From: an archaeon
GTDB taxonomy: Archaea > Nanobdellota > Nanobdellia > Woesearchaeales > GW2011-AR9
Assembly: GCA_018696395.1 (NCBI GenBank)
Contig: JABHQR010000001.1
Span: 28,247 to 92,246 of the forward strand
Length of the DNA stretch: 64,000 bases
Reading direction: 5' to 3'
In this document: in pieces, positions 36,001 through 44,281 of the stretch
How the letters are laid out: each line of letters begins with the position of its first letter
How positions within the stretch are numbered: the stretch's first letter is position 1
Notes under the pieces: generated by a model
The model's input: only the letters and a program-made list of their open reading frames with translations
Database searches by the model: none
Told to the model about the DNA's origin: nothing
Position numbers and translations under genes: made by a program

Positions 36001-38384
36001 GTTTCGTTAATTTTACATGTTAAAATTACGTTCCAACTACTTAAAGCAGAAATTGTTGGAACTTCCCATAACAACTCACGACCGTTTTGTTGGTATAATG
36101 ATTTAGAAGCATTTACCAAATACATACCATCCGGCAATGTATCACCTACAGAAATATTGTAAGCTAAAGAGCCCCCAACATTGTTCAAAGTTATCGTATA
36201 AGTAAAAGAATCATTAATATTTACAGTTGATTGATTTGTTGATTTAGAAGGGCTAATTATTGGTTCAGTTATAACTGAAGATGTACTATCAGTAATAACA
36301 AAAGTTGAACCAGAAGTTGAATTCTCATAAACTAGTTGAACATTATTTGTAAGAGTATCACTTACATTATTAGTAGTTACATTATCAATGTAAGCTGTTA
36401 TTTCAAGAGAATACACTAACCTATCAGTTATGTTACCATAATCAAAAATTAAATTTTGACCAGCTTTTACAAAATCAAAATCACCATTAATGCTAGAATA
36501 ATTGACATACTGTAAACCACTTGGTAAAGTGTTTGTCAAAACAACAGAATTAGCAGGGGCCCCAACAAAACTAGCTTCAATAGTATAAGTGATTAATTCT
36601 CCAATAGTAGCGGTTGCTTTATCCTTAGTTAATATCAATGGAGGTGGTTGAACCTTAACATTTTCAAAAGTGTCCCCAGAATATTCCCTAACAGTACCAT
36701 CGTATGTTGCTGCCAATGTTTGATTATAAGAATGATAAGTTGCTTCAACATTGTTTGATAAAGTATCGTTAGATAAAACTAATTCTCCAGATTCATAAGT
36801 TTCATTAACTTGCGCTGTAACAGTAGTACTCCATGAATCAAAAGCATCAATAAAGCCTACGTTCCATCCTAGATTTCTTCCAGATTGTAAAATTAATGAT
36901 TGAGTTGAATTTATAAAAAAAGTACCATCAGGTAATAAGTCAGTGATTGAAATATTATAGGCAGGAGATGAACCTTCATTTAAGATATTAATATCATAAT
37001 TAAATATTTCATTAATTGATACTACTGAATCACTAGCAATTTTTTCAATATTTAATGAAGGTTCAAGAACAGTATTACTCACACTAGAAGAAGTGGTAGT
37101 AGTTTCAGCTGAATCCGAATCATAAAAAGAAGTTAATAAATTGCTGTTATTATAATAGTTTGTTGAAAAATAATTTTGTACAACATGAGAGTCGAAATTT
37201 GATATAGTATCATAAAGAAATTCAGTATAAGTTATCCAAAAATCAAAAGGTGGGATTAAATCTTCTCCTGAAGAGTTATAGAAGAACCAACTAAAATGAG
37301 TACCATTATTAGAGTATGAATTTGAGAGATCACCAGTTGTGGAAGATACGTTACTTAACCAAACCTGTTTATTAATAGGCCTATTTTCAATTAAAGTAAA
37401 ATTGTTATAAGTATCACAATCAACATTAACATGAATAGAATGACTTTTATCTTGACCAATCGGAGCATTATAATCACCACTAGTTATCCTAATTCTTCTG
37501 AGATTAGTTGCCCCTTGAGTTGTATTTGAAAAATAAGGACACGATTGATCCCCTGCAACAATTGATAAATTAAAATCTAATAAACTTTCATCACAAGTTG
37601 AAGGTGTTGCATAAATTGAAGTAGAAAAATACTCGCCAACAGGGACATTTACAGTCCAATTAACACTATGATTATTATCAATACTAACACCAGAATAACT
37701 GATAGAACCATTAGAAAAAGAACTAAATGTTGCGGAATTAAAACCCTCTTCTAGTTGATGATTAACTTTAATATTATTAGCTGAACCAGTACCATTATTG
37801 TACAAAACAACTTGCCATAAATCTTGTTCATTAAGGTTACTTACTTGAGGTAAAGGAGAATAAGTTAGAATTAAGTTAGGAACGTAAACAGTTAGGGGAT
37901 TAGAGTTTTCAGAAACAGTAACATTATTTTGGGGCACACTATCAATATCCCAACCATAAGTTAAGTTAACATTATTGATACTTGAATTAGTAGGATTACA
38001 ACCAGAATAAGCTTGAAAAGTAATATTAAGAACTGAATTATTAGATAAAGTGTCAAGTTGCCAAGTTGGATTAGAACTTGTGCCAATATAAGTTAAACTA
38101 GAAGAATTACCTTCAACAACTAAAGAATTTGAGATATAACTCCAACCAGAAGGCAATGTATCATTTATTATTAAGTTATTTAAATCATCAGTATAGTTGT
38201 GATCAAACAAAATATTAAAGGTAACATTACCCATATAGGTAATTGAATTAATATCAGAATTTACTGTCAAAGTCGTATCTGGAACTGCAAAAACCATCAA
38301 TGAACAAAGTAGAATGAGAAGTAATAATATCAATAACTTAACAAAACAATTTCTAAATATTTCTTTAAATTTAAACAAACCCAT
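33084..38384 (-). CDS. Giant surface protein with DUF11-type repeats and PEF-like sorting tail
   Basis: 1766 residues. A signal peptide occupies about residues 12-33. Then about ten DUF11/isopeptide-type beta-sandwich repeats follow, each with the phrases SYNISITD-LPDG, WSxxVTxxVNETYESGE and LxNxVxxxY. From about 1500 there are Ig-like modules with DPxNDVxSY loops. The last 35 residues are a PEF tail, hydrophobic helix and basic end (FRKNN), the pattern processed by archaeosortases. It should be exported and anchored to the outer surface, as an S-layer-like or adhesion protein. Asn/Ser/Thr-rich composition suggests heavy N-glycosylation. No archaeosortase gene is in the window. Confidence 0.82.
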   Translation of the reverse strand: MGLFKFKEIFRNCFVKLLILLLLILLCSLMVFAVPDTTLTVNSDINSITYMGNVTFNILFDHNYTDDLNNLIINDTLPSGWSYISNSLVVEGNSSSLTYIGTSSNPTWQLDTLSNNSVLNITFQAYSGCNPTNSSINNVNLTYGWDIDSVPQNNVTVSENSNPLTVYVPNLILTYSPLPQVSNLNEQDLWQVVLYNNGTGSANNIKVNHQLEEGFNSATFSSFSNGSISYSGVSIDNNHSVNWTVNVPVGEYFSTSIYATPSTCDESLLDFNLSIVAGDQSCPYFSNTTQGATNLRRIRITSGDYNAPIGQDKSHSIHVNVDCDTYNNFTLIENRPINKQVWLSNVSSTTGDLSNSYSNNGTHFSWFFYNSSGEDLIPPFDFWITYTEFLYDTISNFDSHVVQNYFSTNYYNNSNLLTSFYDSDSAETTTTSSSVSNTVLEPSLNIEKIASDSVVSINEIFNYDINILNEGSSPAYNISITDLLPDGTFFINSTQSLILQSGRNLGWNVGFIDAFDSWSTTVTAQVNETYESGELVLSNDTLSNNVEATYHSYNQTLAATYDGTVREYSGDTFENVKVQPPPLILTKDKATATIGELITYTIEASFVGAPANSVVLTNTLPSGLQYVNYSSINGDFDFVKAGQNLIFDYGNITDRLVYSLEITAYIDNVTTNNVSDTLTNNVQLVYENSTSGSTFVITDSTSSVITEPIISPSKSTNQSTVNINDSFTYTITLNNVGGSLAYNISVGDTLPDGMYLVNASKSLYQQNGRELLWEVPTISALSSWNVILTCKINETYESGEFISANDYFLNQVNINYSSYNKSIASSYGGDIRIYQNNASQSNTVIIPTLELNVDKNIATIGELLTYHLYTNFNKSYADSVLINYTLPSGLVYVTQTNNSLNNYSFIQNDQQLLFNFGDISNRETILLTITGYINNTVSNTAGNILSSQVELTYQNSSSSSFSLTNGANTTITEPSDNIQKVANVSIVSINKTFSYNISFTNNGTSAGYNLLINDTFPDGISYISSTQSILSQNNQSIVWLIPYLSHNDIWSSIVVAKVNETYNSGEYVLANDTLFNQVEINYSSYNSSLSGGYNGTIRTYSSSDNEVVTINDPTFTLSQSNSVLSYGDSLIYTINSDFTQSPANNFIVNDTLSSILSFVNYSSTGGSINYSTIGNKLIFDYGDLTERQNYGLTINTCVNGSGSISNNATFHYENSSTDVTFLINKNLVATASEPSITVTNTILSGNNSGLLQIVQYLLNITNNGGADAHNLFISNTFDDGLIFNNTNLEYDSFDITSRIINWTNITVSASTSQLIYLNLTLNSNYTNGTLIEGGDSFINNATGYYYSSNSTSCLSYIKNYDFSESSLLTAGYIIESLPSLRKIMRTSNFGINSEEKRELNVQNITFGKGLFGTSGNLIAKISFNYTSDINLSAVSSDLDLSQKKAFIHGLSSVDNVVSKSLYIPRVSNSGQVYVCPGASSLEATTPTCDNKVTIGVNQTGSGMTVTETTVDGEDYYLVTNIQGTGGGEGNAPNLTNPAVNPASGSYDSLYRFNVTYIDAENDVASYVILEFDGASNYSMSETDAGDSNVIDGKLYHYDFLGNELGEGNHTFKFYAADEANVSVNTTLLSGPEVTINANLDLDLTSGSQQTCSNILFYVNYTNLTGEAITPSADSGNCKITITSISITNVSMSFNSLTQLYYYSNSDFEGTNSHAWSVICDSDSYDQLNEQSSLWISNSCVPEFNDITTFLLLTLVISGFVWFRKNN

Positions 38385-38590
38385 CTAATATTTCACCAAC
38401 ATTGATAATTACTTTATTTAATATATAATTATACTTATATTTATATTACCTTTTATTTATAACTATAATATATATTAAATTATAAATACTTCTTTTTTTA
38501 TATAGAATTATTAACCCATTTTTATTAAATTCAAAAAAGATATAATGATTATAACAAAATTTATATACCTTAAAAATATAGTTAAATTTA

Positions 38591-39043
38591 ATGTTTAAGC
38601 AGCCAAGTTATTTCAGAAAAGCAATCTTCATATTTTCAATCGTATTGATTATGTGTACTATAATATCTTGCAATTCATCAACTAAAAATGATTGGGAAAT
38701 TGATGTTGAAGATTTACCTGCAGAAGAACTCCCAGAAGAATTCCCAATCCCAATGGAAGCACACGAGATATATGGATATACTTCTGGATCAATTACCCAA
38801 TATTATTATGAGATTAATATTAGTTCAAATGAAATCATAACATTTTATAATGTTATTGACCAGAACAGTTGGATCACAGAAAAAGATTGGTTTGAACAAG
38901 GAGATGGCCTTCAAAAACATTTCAGAACCCATGAGTACAATCCATTACCAGGAAATCAAATTGGAACTTTGGTACAAGTTTCAGTGACTTCAGAAGAGGA
39001 TTCCAAAACCAAACTGATTATTGTAGCAACAAATTATGATTAA
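38591..39043 (+). CDS. Putative lipoprotein, 150 residues
   Basis: A basic N-terminus and hydrophobic helix (about 10-28) end in a lipobox-like TIISC with Cys at about 29, so lipid modification is likely. The mature part has an acidic Pro-rich stretch and then a small alpha/beta domain with no recognised family; the pattern of Glu-to-Lys/Trp segments (WITEKDWFEQGD) resembles small solute- or ligand-binding lipoproteins, but nothing more can be said. It is divergent from the giant surface protein gene, with about 200 bp of extremely AT-rich promoter DNA between. Function unknown. Confidence 0.65.
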   Translation: MFKQPSYFRKAIFIFSIVLIMCTIISCNSSTKNDWEIDVEDLPAEELPEEFPIPMEAHEIYGYTSGSITQYYYEINISSNEIITFYNVIDQNSWITEKDWFEQGDGLQKHFRTHEYNPLPGNQIGTLVQVSVTSEEDSKTKLIIVATNYD

Positions 39044-39065
39044 ACAAACGTCCAATACTTTTTCT

Positions 39066-39587
39066 TTACAACTTCCTAAACTCAAGATGGAATTTTCTCA
39101 GTTCTAGATTTTCATAGAAGAACAGGTAAGTTAGAAGTTTAGTTATGATCAATAAGATTATAACTGCAAAAAAGATATATATCCTTTCAGCAAACCCACC
39201 TTCTAAGATTAAGAAAGCTAATGAAGCAGAAACAGCAGGAGGATGAAATATGTCAAATAGATATAATAAAATTAAAGTTACAGAAACAGTTATCATCACA
39301 CCAAGTTCTGAATTTAGTCCTAATGTAATTCCAGTTCCAACTAAAAGACTTACAACTAAAGCTATTAAGTAAGATGAAATTACTGTTCTAAGGATATTTA
39401 ATTCATGAATTTTATTATGAGTCATGATAGCTGCTGATGCACCTAATGAAGAAAACAAGACTATGTTAGAAGTTGTTAATTCAAAGAACAAAGTTATGAT
39501 AGCAACTGCTAATCCAGTAACCAAACTAGGTATAAACCTTTTGTGCCAAATCCTTCTTTCTTTAGTAAACCAACTATGCCAACTCAT
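39066..39587 (-). CDS. HPP-family integral membrane protein
   Basis: 173 residues with four hydrophobic segments (about 20-38, 50-66, 70-85, 95-165). The signature FHPPAVSASLAF near residue 114-125 defines the HPP family, implicated in nitrite or small-molecule transport in plants and cyanobacteria. The N-terminus (RRIWHKRFIPSLVT) is basic and cytoplasmic. GGTGAT precedes the ATG at 39587. The gene is isolated and converges with the lipoprotein gene at 38591. Substrate unknown; HPP proteins also occur fused to CBS domains, which is not the case here. Confidence 0.75.
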   Translation of the reverse strand: MSWHSWFTKERRIWHKRFIPSLVTGLAVAIITLFFELTTSNIVLFSSLGASAAIMTHNKIHELNILRTVISSYLIALVVSLLVGTGITLGLNSELGVMITVSVTLILLYLFDIFHPPAVSASLAFLILEGGFAERIYIFFAVIILLIITKLLTYLFFYENLELRKFHLEFRKL

Positions 39588-39706
39588 CTTATCACCAATT
39601 GATATTAAATAAAGTAATCTTTTGTAGTTTATAAAAGTTATTTTTAGTTATGAATAAAATACCCATATTCATAAGGTTTAAATACATGAAATTTTATTGA
39701 AATTTT

Positions 39707-40108
39707 ATGGAAAGAATAAAAGTTAATTTTAATGAGACAAATGCATTAGATTATCAAGTAAGGTATAACGATCTTAGAAAAATGTTCAAAGAAGCAATGA
39801 TTATATTTATGGAAGGAATTAATCCAAAAGTTGAACAAATTCAAATAGAATATAAACAAATGAACAAGACCATAAAAACTGAAAGTTATGTGATTAATGT
39901 TTATTCAAATGTTGACAGGTTATTAGGTAATGAATATAGACCTTTAGAAGGTAGACCTTTAACAAGACCAATAAATGCATTAGAAAAAGTTGAACTGTTA
40001 ATTAAATATCTAAAAGGTAAACAATTTACTAAAGTTAAAGCAGATTTACAATTAATCCTAGGTGACCTTAAGAGGTTAGAAATATCTCTGATGAGGAGAA
40101 CAAATTAA
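39707..40108 (+). CDS. Hypothetical protein, 133 residues
   Basis: Not recognised. A soluble alpha/beta protein: beta-rich start, a long helix near 25-45, a strand region with KTESYVINVYSN, and an amphipathic helix at 90-130. There are no Cys pairs, signal or membrane segment. It lies between divergent HPP and permuted-papain genes and has its own promoter-like AT-rich upstream region. It may be co-transcribed with the gene at 40162 (53 bp gap). No function assigned. The frame is clean and codon use resembles neighbours. Confidence 0.55.
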   Translation: MERIKVNFNETNALDYQVRYNDLRKMFKEAMIIFMEGINPKVEQIQIEYKQMNKTIKTESYVINVYSNVDRLLGNEYRPLEGRPLTRPINALEKVELLIKYLKGKQFTKVKADLQLILGDLKRLEISLMRRTN

Positions 40109-40161
40109 ATTTAAACTAATTTTTTAATTAACTTTTTATACTAGTAAATGATTCTGTAATT

Positions 40162-40950
40162 ATGTTTAGACTACTTAAGGAACATTTAAAGTACCACGTA
40201 ATAACTAATTTTCCAAAAAGTTATCCTAAGTATAAAAAGTTTTTAGCAAATGTAATATTTCTCACTTCAAAAATAATTATACATCCTAGAAAAAATTTTC
40301 TTAGAAACCGAGATTTAATAAAAGCAAGATTAATACTAAAGAAAGGAGACATCATATTAATAGGGGATTTACAAGAAGCATCTTCAATTCTTCTAAAAGG
40401 TGGAGTTACACATGTAGCATTACACATAGGAAATAAAAAATTTATTCATGCTGTTGCTGATGGAGTTACTTATTCCACATTACATCATATGTTTACTAAG
40501 TATGATACTATAGTTATTTTAAGATTACCTAAAAAAACAGAGAATAAACGAAAAATCATCAAAAATGCGATTAAATTTGCCGAATCACAGTTAGGTAAAC
40601 CATACGATTTTGATTTTAGTCCAGGAGCAAAAAAGTTTTTCTGTACAGAATTAATTAACTCTGCTTATCGTCACGCGGGACATAAAACAAAATTGTCTAA
40701 TTTTGGAAAATTTAGAACATTTACTGAAAAAATTGAAAAGCACATTGTCACTGCACCGAAAGCATTAACCCCAGAACATTTTATTAAAGGAAATTTTAAA
40801 GTTGTTTTTCTTTCACATAATTTAAGTATTGAAAAAGGTAATTTGAAATACATTGGTGAACATCCAAAAACCCTTAGAAAAAAAGTAATAAAAAGGTATA
40901 ATGATAAAATAAAAATAAATTGTACAAAAAAAAAGCATAATTCTAACTAA
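40162..40950 (+). CDS. Permuted papain-like cysteine hydrolase (YiiX/DUF830 type)
   Basis: 262 residues. After a basic 60-residue N-terminus come KKGDIILIGD (about 71-80), the permuted catalytic His in VTHVALHIG (about 92), and after a helical segment the nucleophile Cys in FFCTELINSAY (about 160). This matches the NlpC/P60-type permuted C92 peptidase and amidase family. It would hydrolyse peptidoglycan-like or lipid amide bonds; since such archaea lack murein, the target may be a glycan-peptide or acyl chain. There is no signal peptide; the basic ends may bind membrane. The end overlaps the converging NurA-like gene by 8 bp. Confidence 0.7.
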   Translation: MFRLLKEHLKYHVITNFPKSYPKYKKFLANVIFLTSKIIIHPRKNFLRNRDLIKARLILKKGDIILIGDLQEASSILLKGGVTHVALHIGNKKFIHAVADGVTYSTLHHMFTKYDTIVILRLPKKTENKRKIIKNAIKFAESQLGKPYDFDFSPGAKKFFCTELINSAYRHAGHKTKLSNFGKFRTFTEKIEKHIVTAPKALTPEHFIKGNFKVVFLSHNLSIEKGNLKYIGEHPKTLRKKVIKRYNDKIKINCTKKKHNSN

Positions 40951-41956
40951 TATTATCTAAGATATCATGAGCATTAGTGTTAGTCAGGTAATTCATAATT
41001 TCTTTATTCTCTTTGTTAAGCATGAACCTTGCTTTTAAACTGTTCTTCTCATTGTTAGAAACTCGAGCAATCCTATCAGAAAAAATTAACCCATAAGGAT
41101 AACCTAAAAATAATGCATCTTGAGAATTTTCAAGCAAATTAAGTAAAATTTCTTTGTTACCTTCAAACCTGAAGATATGTTTAGCTTTAGAGTGTAACTT
41201 AACAAAATAAGTGTTTGTCATAATTCCTTTACTATTACTGCATTCTAAAAAATATGACCATTCAGTATTTTGAGGGCCAAGCTTAGATAAGAGTAGGTTT
41301 GGGTTGTTTCCCTGCACTGTAAAAAGAGAACTACTTTTAGCTAAAGAACAAACAGTTCTTGGCAAAGTTAACAAAATTTTATCTTCTCCCTTAAAACTAA
41401 CATCCAAAGTACCATCTAATAAGATATAATCTGAAAAATTTTGTTCTGCTAATTGTTTAGCCAACCTTAACTCTGTGAATCTCCTAGCCATGTTGGTGAT
41501 TTTACTAATTGATGCACGTTCTAAACCGTCCCTGATAGTAGAATCTTGAGAGGATAGGGTAAGTTCTTGTTCATTAATAAGATTAAATACATCCGAGTTC
41601 TTTAGGTCAGAATTAGTATTTGGAAATATTTTAGATACATAAATTAAATCATTATCTTCAAATTTAGTGTAAGTTAACAAATAAAATTCATGTTTAACAA
41701 AATTTAATTTTTTCTTTCCTTGAAATTTAACACCAGCAACTCTGATTAAGCTTAAACAGAAATTACCAGTAGAAAAAATCTCTGCTTGACCACCATCAAT
41801 GTATGTAATGGTTTTGATTGAATTTGTAGTTTCTTGATGCAAAGTTTCGAAATTATCTTTATTGATATTAATAGTTTTGTTTTTAAAAATAATTTTATCG
41901 TCAACATTAAAATTAGAGATAATATTGTTCAGTTCTAGGGAGATTTTATTAAGCAT
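40943..41956 (-). CDS. NurA-like nuclease
   Basis: 337 residues. NurA features are visible in order: an N-terminal strand with YIDGGQAEIF (catalytic Asp), a middle ILLDGTLDVSF, and the C-terminal GYPYGLIFSDRIARVSN signature. NurA is a 5'-3' exonuclease that works with HerA, Mre11 and Rad50 in archaeal end resection. The other partners are not in this window, so the pathway is inferred. The N-terminal 50 residues differ from well-known NurA proteins, so a NurA-domain relative rather than NurA itself is possible. Overlaps the permuted-papain gene tail-to-tail. Confidence 0.6.
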   Translation of the reverse strand: MLNKISLELNNIISNFNVDDKIIFKNKTININKDNFETLHQETTNSIKTITYIDGGQAEIFSTGNFCLSLIRVAGVKFQGKKKLNFVKHEFYLLTYTKFEDNDLIYVSKIFPNTNSDLKNSDVFNLINEQELTLSSQDSTIRDGLERASISKITNMARRFTELRLAKQLAEQNFSDYILLDGTLDVSFKGEDKILLTLPRTVCSLAKSSSLFTVQGNNPNLLLSKLGPQNTEWSYFLECSNSKGIMTNTYFVKLHSKAKHIFRFEGNKEILLNLLENSQDALFLGYPYGLIFSDRIARVSNNEKNSLKARFMLNKENKEIMNYLTNTNAHDILDNIS

Positions 41957-42116
41957 ACAATCTTATAAAAAATGGTTGTTTTTATTGATTTGGGTTGTGA
42001 AGTGGAGAGATTTAACTGGTGTAAGATATAATCACATGAAACTCACAACTAATAGGCCCACCCAAGAGTAGTAAATAACAAAAAGTTTATAAAAAAGACA
42101 TAATTACAATAAAACT

Positions 42117-42728
42117 ATGAATCAAATAGATTATTTTGGAAATGGATCAACTGATTTTTTCATAGGGACAGATGGTGGAAATTATTCAAAACCAAGCCAT
42201 GACCGATTAAAAAACTTAATAGAAAGAGATAGTTCTTTTTACAAATTAATGCAACAATTAGTAACTGGAAAAGATGTTGTAGAAATTGGGTCAGGAAGAG
42301 ACCCATTAAGATGTTTATTTCGATTTGAACCAAAATCCTATGTTTGTGTCGAACCTTCGGATAGTAGAGCTACTGATTTACCTGATTTTGCGAAGTATGA
42401 AAAAACTGATGGGATTACATACCTAAAAGATGTATCGGACTCTTCTGTTAGTATAGTAAGCAGTTATTTATTTGATAGAGGAATGATGAGTCCTAAATAT
42501 GAATCAGAACTAATTAAATTAATTTCAGAAAAAACAATCCCAGAGGAATTATCATTCCACATACTTAGACATGGTGTTAATGGATTATTTCTACCCTCTG
42601 GTTTTAATCATATATTTCTTGAAAGTTTAGAAAAATCGGATGAAATTTTTGAAAGAATAATATCTAAACATGGTACACCTTCATATGATGTTTATTGGAC
42701 TGCAGCAGTATTTGAAAAATTAGATTAA
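42117..42728 (+). CDS. SAM-dependent methyltransferase-like protein
   Basis: 203 residues. The motif I strand and glycine loop VVEIGSGRDPL lies near 56-66, followed by YVCVEPSDSRA (acidic end of strand 2) near 78, the arrangement of class I methyltransferases. The following strands are compatible but weakly conserved, and the C-terminal half has no known acceptor-binding signature. Many DPANN proteins of this sort act on unknown small molecules or lipids. It lies between the NurA-like gene (divergent) and the thioredoxin gene (convergent), with no operon partner. The ATG follows a possible TATA box, AGTTTATAAAA near 42079-42089. Confidence 0.6.
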   Translation: MNQIDYFGNGSTDFFIGTDGGNYSKPSHDRLKNLIERDSSFYKLMQQLVTGKDVVEIGSGRDPLRCLFRFEPKSYVCVEPSDSRATDLPDFAKYEKTDGITYLKDVSDSSVSIVSSYLFDRGMMSPKYESELIKLISEKTIPEELSFHILRHGVNGLFLPSGFNHIFLESLEKSDEIFERIISKHGTPSYDVYWTAAVFEKLD

Positions 42729-42742
42729 ATTAAACAAAAAAC

Positions 42743-43072
42743 CTACTCCCCAATTGCTTCTTTAATCTTCTGTTTCAAAGCACCCTTAGGACTAAATCCT
42801 ACAATCCTGTTAACTTCCTTACCATTCTTGTAAATGATTAAACAAGGAATTCCAGAAACTTGGTTAGAAGTTGCAATATCAGAATGAGATTCTGTTGAAA
42901 CTTTAGCAAACCTTAATTTATCTTTCAAATCAGAATCTTGACTTAATTCTTCAAATACTGGTGCTAATGCCTTACAAGGGCCACACCAACTTGCCCAGAA
43001 ATCTACTATAATGATTCCTTCAGTATCAATTACCTCTTTTTGAAAACTTTCTTGATCTAATTCAATAACCAT
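42743..43072 (-). CDS. trxA: Thioredoxin
   Basis: 109 residues, the canonical size. [11 protein letters not shown] carries the redox disulfide at about Cys31 and Cys34, and the cis-proline strand is GIPCLIIY near 75-82; the extra Cys there is notable. The rest follows the thioredoxin fold to the C-terminal helix. It is a general protein-disulfide reductant in the cytoplasm and a possible electron donor for the class II ribonucleotide reductase in this window (inference). GGGGTG lies 6-7 nt before the ATG. No thioredoxin reductase gene is nearby. Confidence 0.95.
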   Translation of the reverse strand: MVIELDQESFQKEVIDTEGIIIVDFWASWCGPCKALAPVFEELSQDSDLKDKLRFAKVSTESHSDIATSNQVSGIPCLIIYKNGKEVNRIVGFSPKGALKQKIKEAIGE

Positions 43073-43180
43073 AATTTACACCCCATTTGTTAATAATTAT
43101 ATTTAGAAGCTTTATTCTTTTTTATTTAAGTTTTTTGTAAGTTAAAACATAAAATAAGATATATATAAAAAATAAAAAGA

Positions 43181-44158
43181 TCAATTATTTCCCTTAGCTT
43201 GTCCATTAGAATTAATATTACCTGAATTTGATTCTTCTTCTGACTCAATTTCTAATCCTTTTTGGTTAGTTTCATCACCAGTTATTTCTTCATCTTCAGT
43301 TTCTTCACTATCATCATCAGGATTATTACCATTTGAATTAGTAGCACCAGGACTATTCTCGTTAGATTTATCATCGTTCTTAGAGCTTTGCTCTAACGCA
43401 TTTGATAATCCATTCTCAGCCACACCATTACTTGCTGTAACTGCAGTTTGGTAAGCATGTTCTAAACCTTTCTTAATATCTTCTTCTATTTGATTTGCAT
43501 CAATACCATTTTCAGTAATTTTTATTTTAGTCTTACCTTTTTGGTTTTGAACTTTTACTTCAACAGAATAAACAGTTTCATCTAAACTTCCCATCAATTC
43601 AGTTAAATAATTATCTAATTCATCATCATTAAAATAATCATGAATGACAGTAGTTAATTTTTCAACTTCTCCTTTATGTTCTTCTAACTTCTCTTCAATT
43701 TCAAGTTCAGATTCTAATTCTTCACCCAAATCTTTAGATTCAATTTCTTCAACCGCATTTTCAACTTCAAACATAACTTCACTGTGTTCCTGTTCAGCTT
43801 TTCCCATAGCTTCAATCTTTTTTAACATTGCCATAGCTTGAACTTCTTGCAATCTTTCCTCAGCAATTTCTAAACCCTTAACAGCTTTTTTAGCAGGGTC
43901 ACGAGCCAGATTTAATTTGATTTTATCTAAAGCAGTATCTAAAAAATAAAATGCACTATCTGGTGTTAAGCCAACATCCAATTCTCCTGTAATTTCTTCA
44001 AAATTAGAATTTTCATTTTCAGTACTATCTGTAACATTAGAACCTGATTCACTCAAAGCATTTTCTTCCAACAAATCTTCCCCGCTTACATCTTCAGAAA
44101 GAACTGGAGAAGCTAATAACATAAATATTACAAGTAATAAGATTAGTTTTTTTATCAT
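43181..44158 (-). CDS. Secreted DUF5667-domain protein
   Basis: 325 residues. A signal peptide (1-21) is followed by an acidic linker and then the DUF5667 pattern LTPDSAFYFLDTALDKIKL (about 61-79) with a long helical part (80-175). A central basic/beta segment with KVQNQKGKTKIKI sits near 200-212. The C-terminal 80 residues are Asn/Asp/Glu-rich low complexity. DUF5667 proteins are secreted or wall-associated with unknown function. GGGGGT precedes the ATG at 44158. Similar acidic tails are found in other exported proteins of this window, which may reflect one secretion or surface style. Confidence 0.72.
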   Translation of the reverse strand: MIKKLILLLVIFMLLASPVLSEDVSGEDLLEENALSESGSNVTDSTENENSNFEEITGELDVGLTPDSAFYFLDTALDKIKLNLARDPAKKAVKGLEIAEERLQEVQAMAMLKKIEAMGKAEQEHSEVMFEVENAVEEIESKDLGEELESELEIEEKLEEHKGEVEKLTTVIHDYFNDDELDNYLTELMGSLDETVYSVEVKVQNQKGKTKIKITENGIDANQIEEDIKKGLEHAYQTAVTASNGVAENGLSNALEQSSKNDDKSNENSPGATNSNGNNPDDDSEETEDEEITGDETNQKGLEIESEEESNSGNINSNGQAKGNN

Positions 44159-44281
44159 CTTTTAAACCCCCAAAGTTTAATTTTAATTAGATTAAATCTA
44201 AATAGATCCCACTTATTTATATAATTTGTTGAAAACTGCAAAGTACCACATTAGAAATGAGAAATACTATAAAGAATTTAA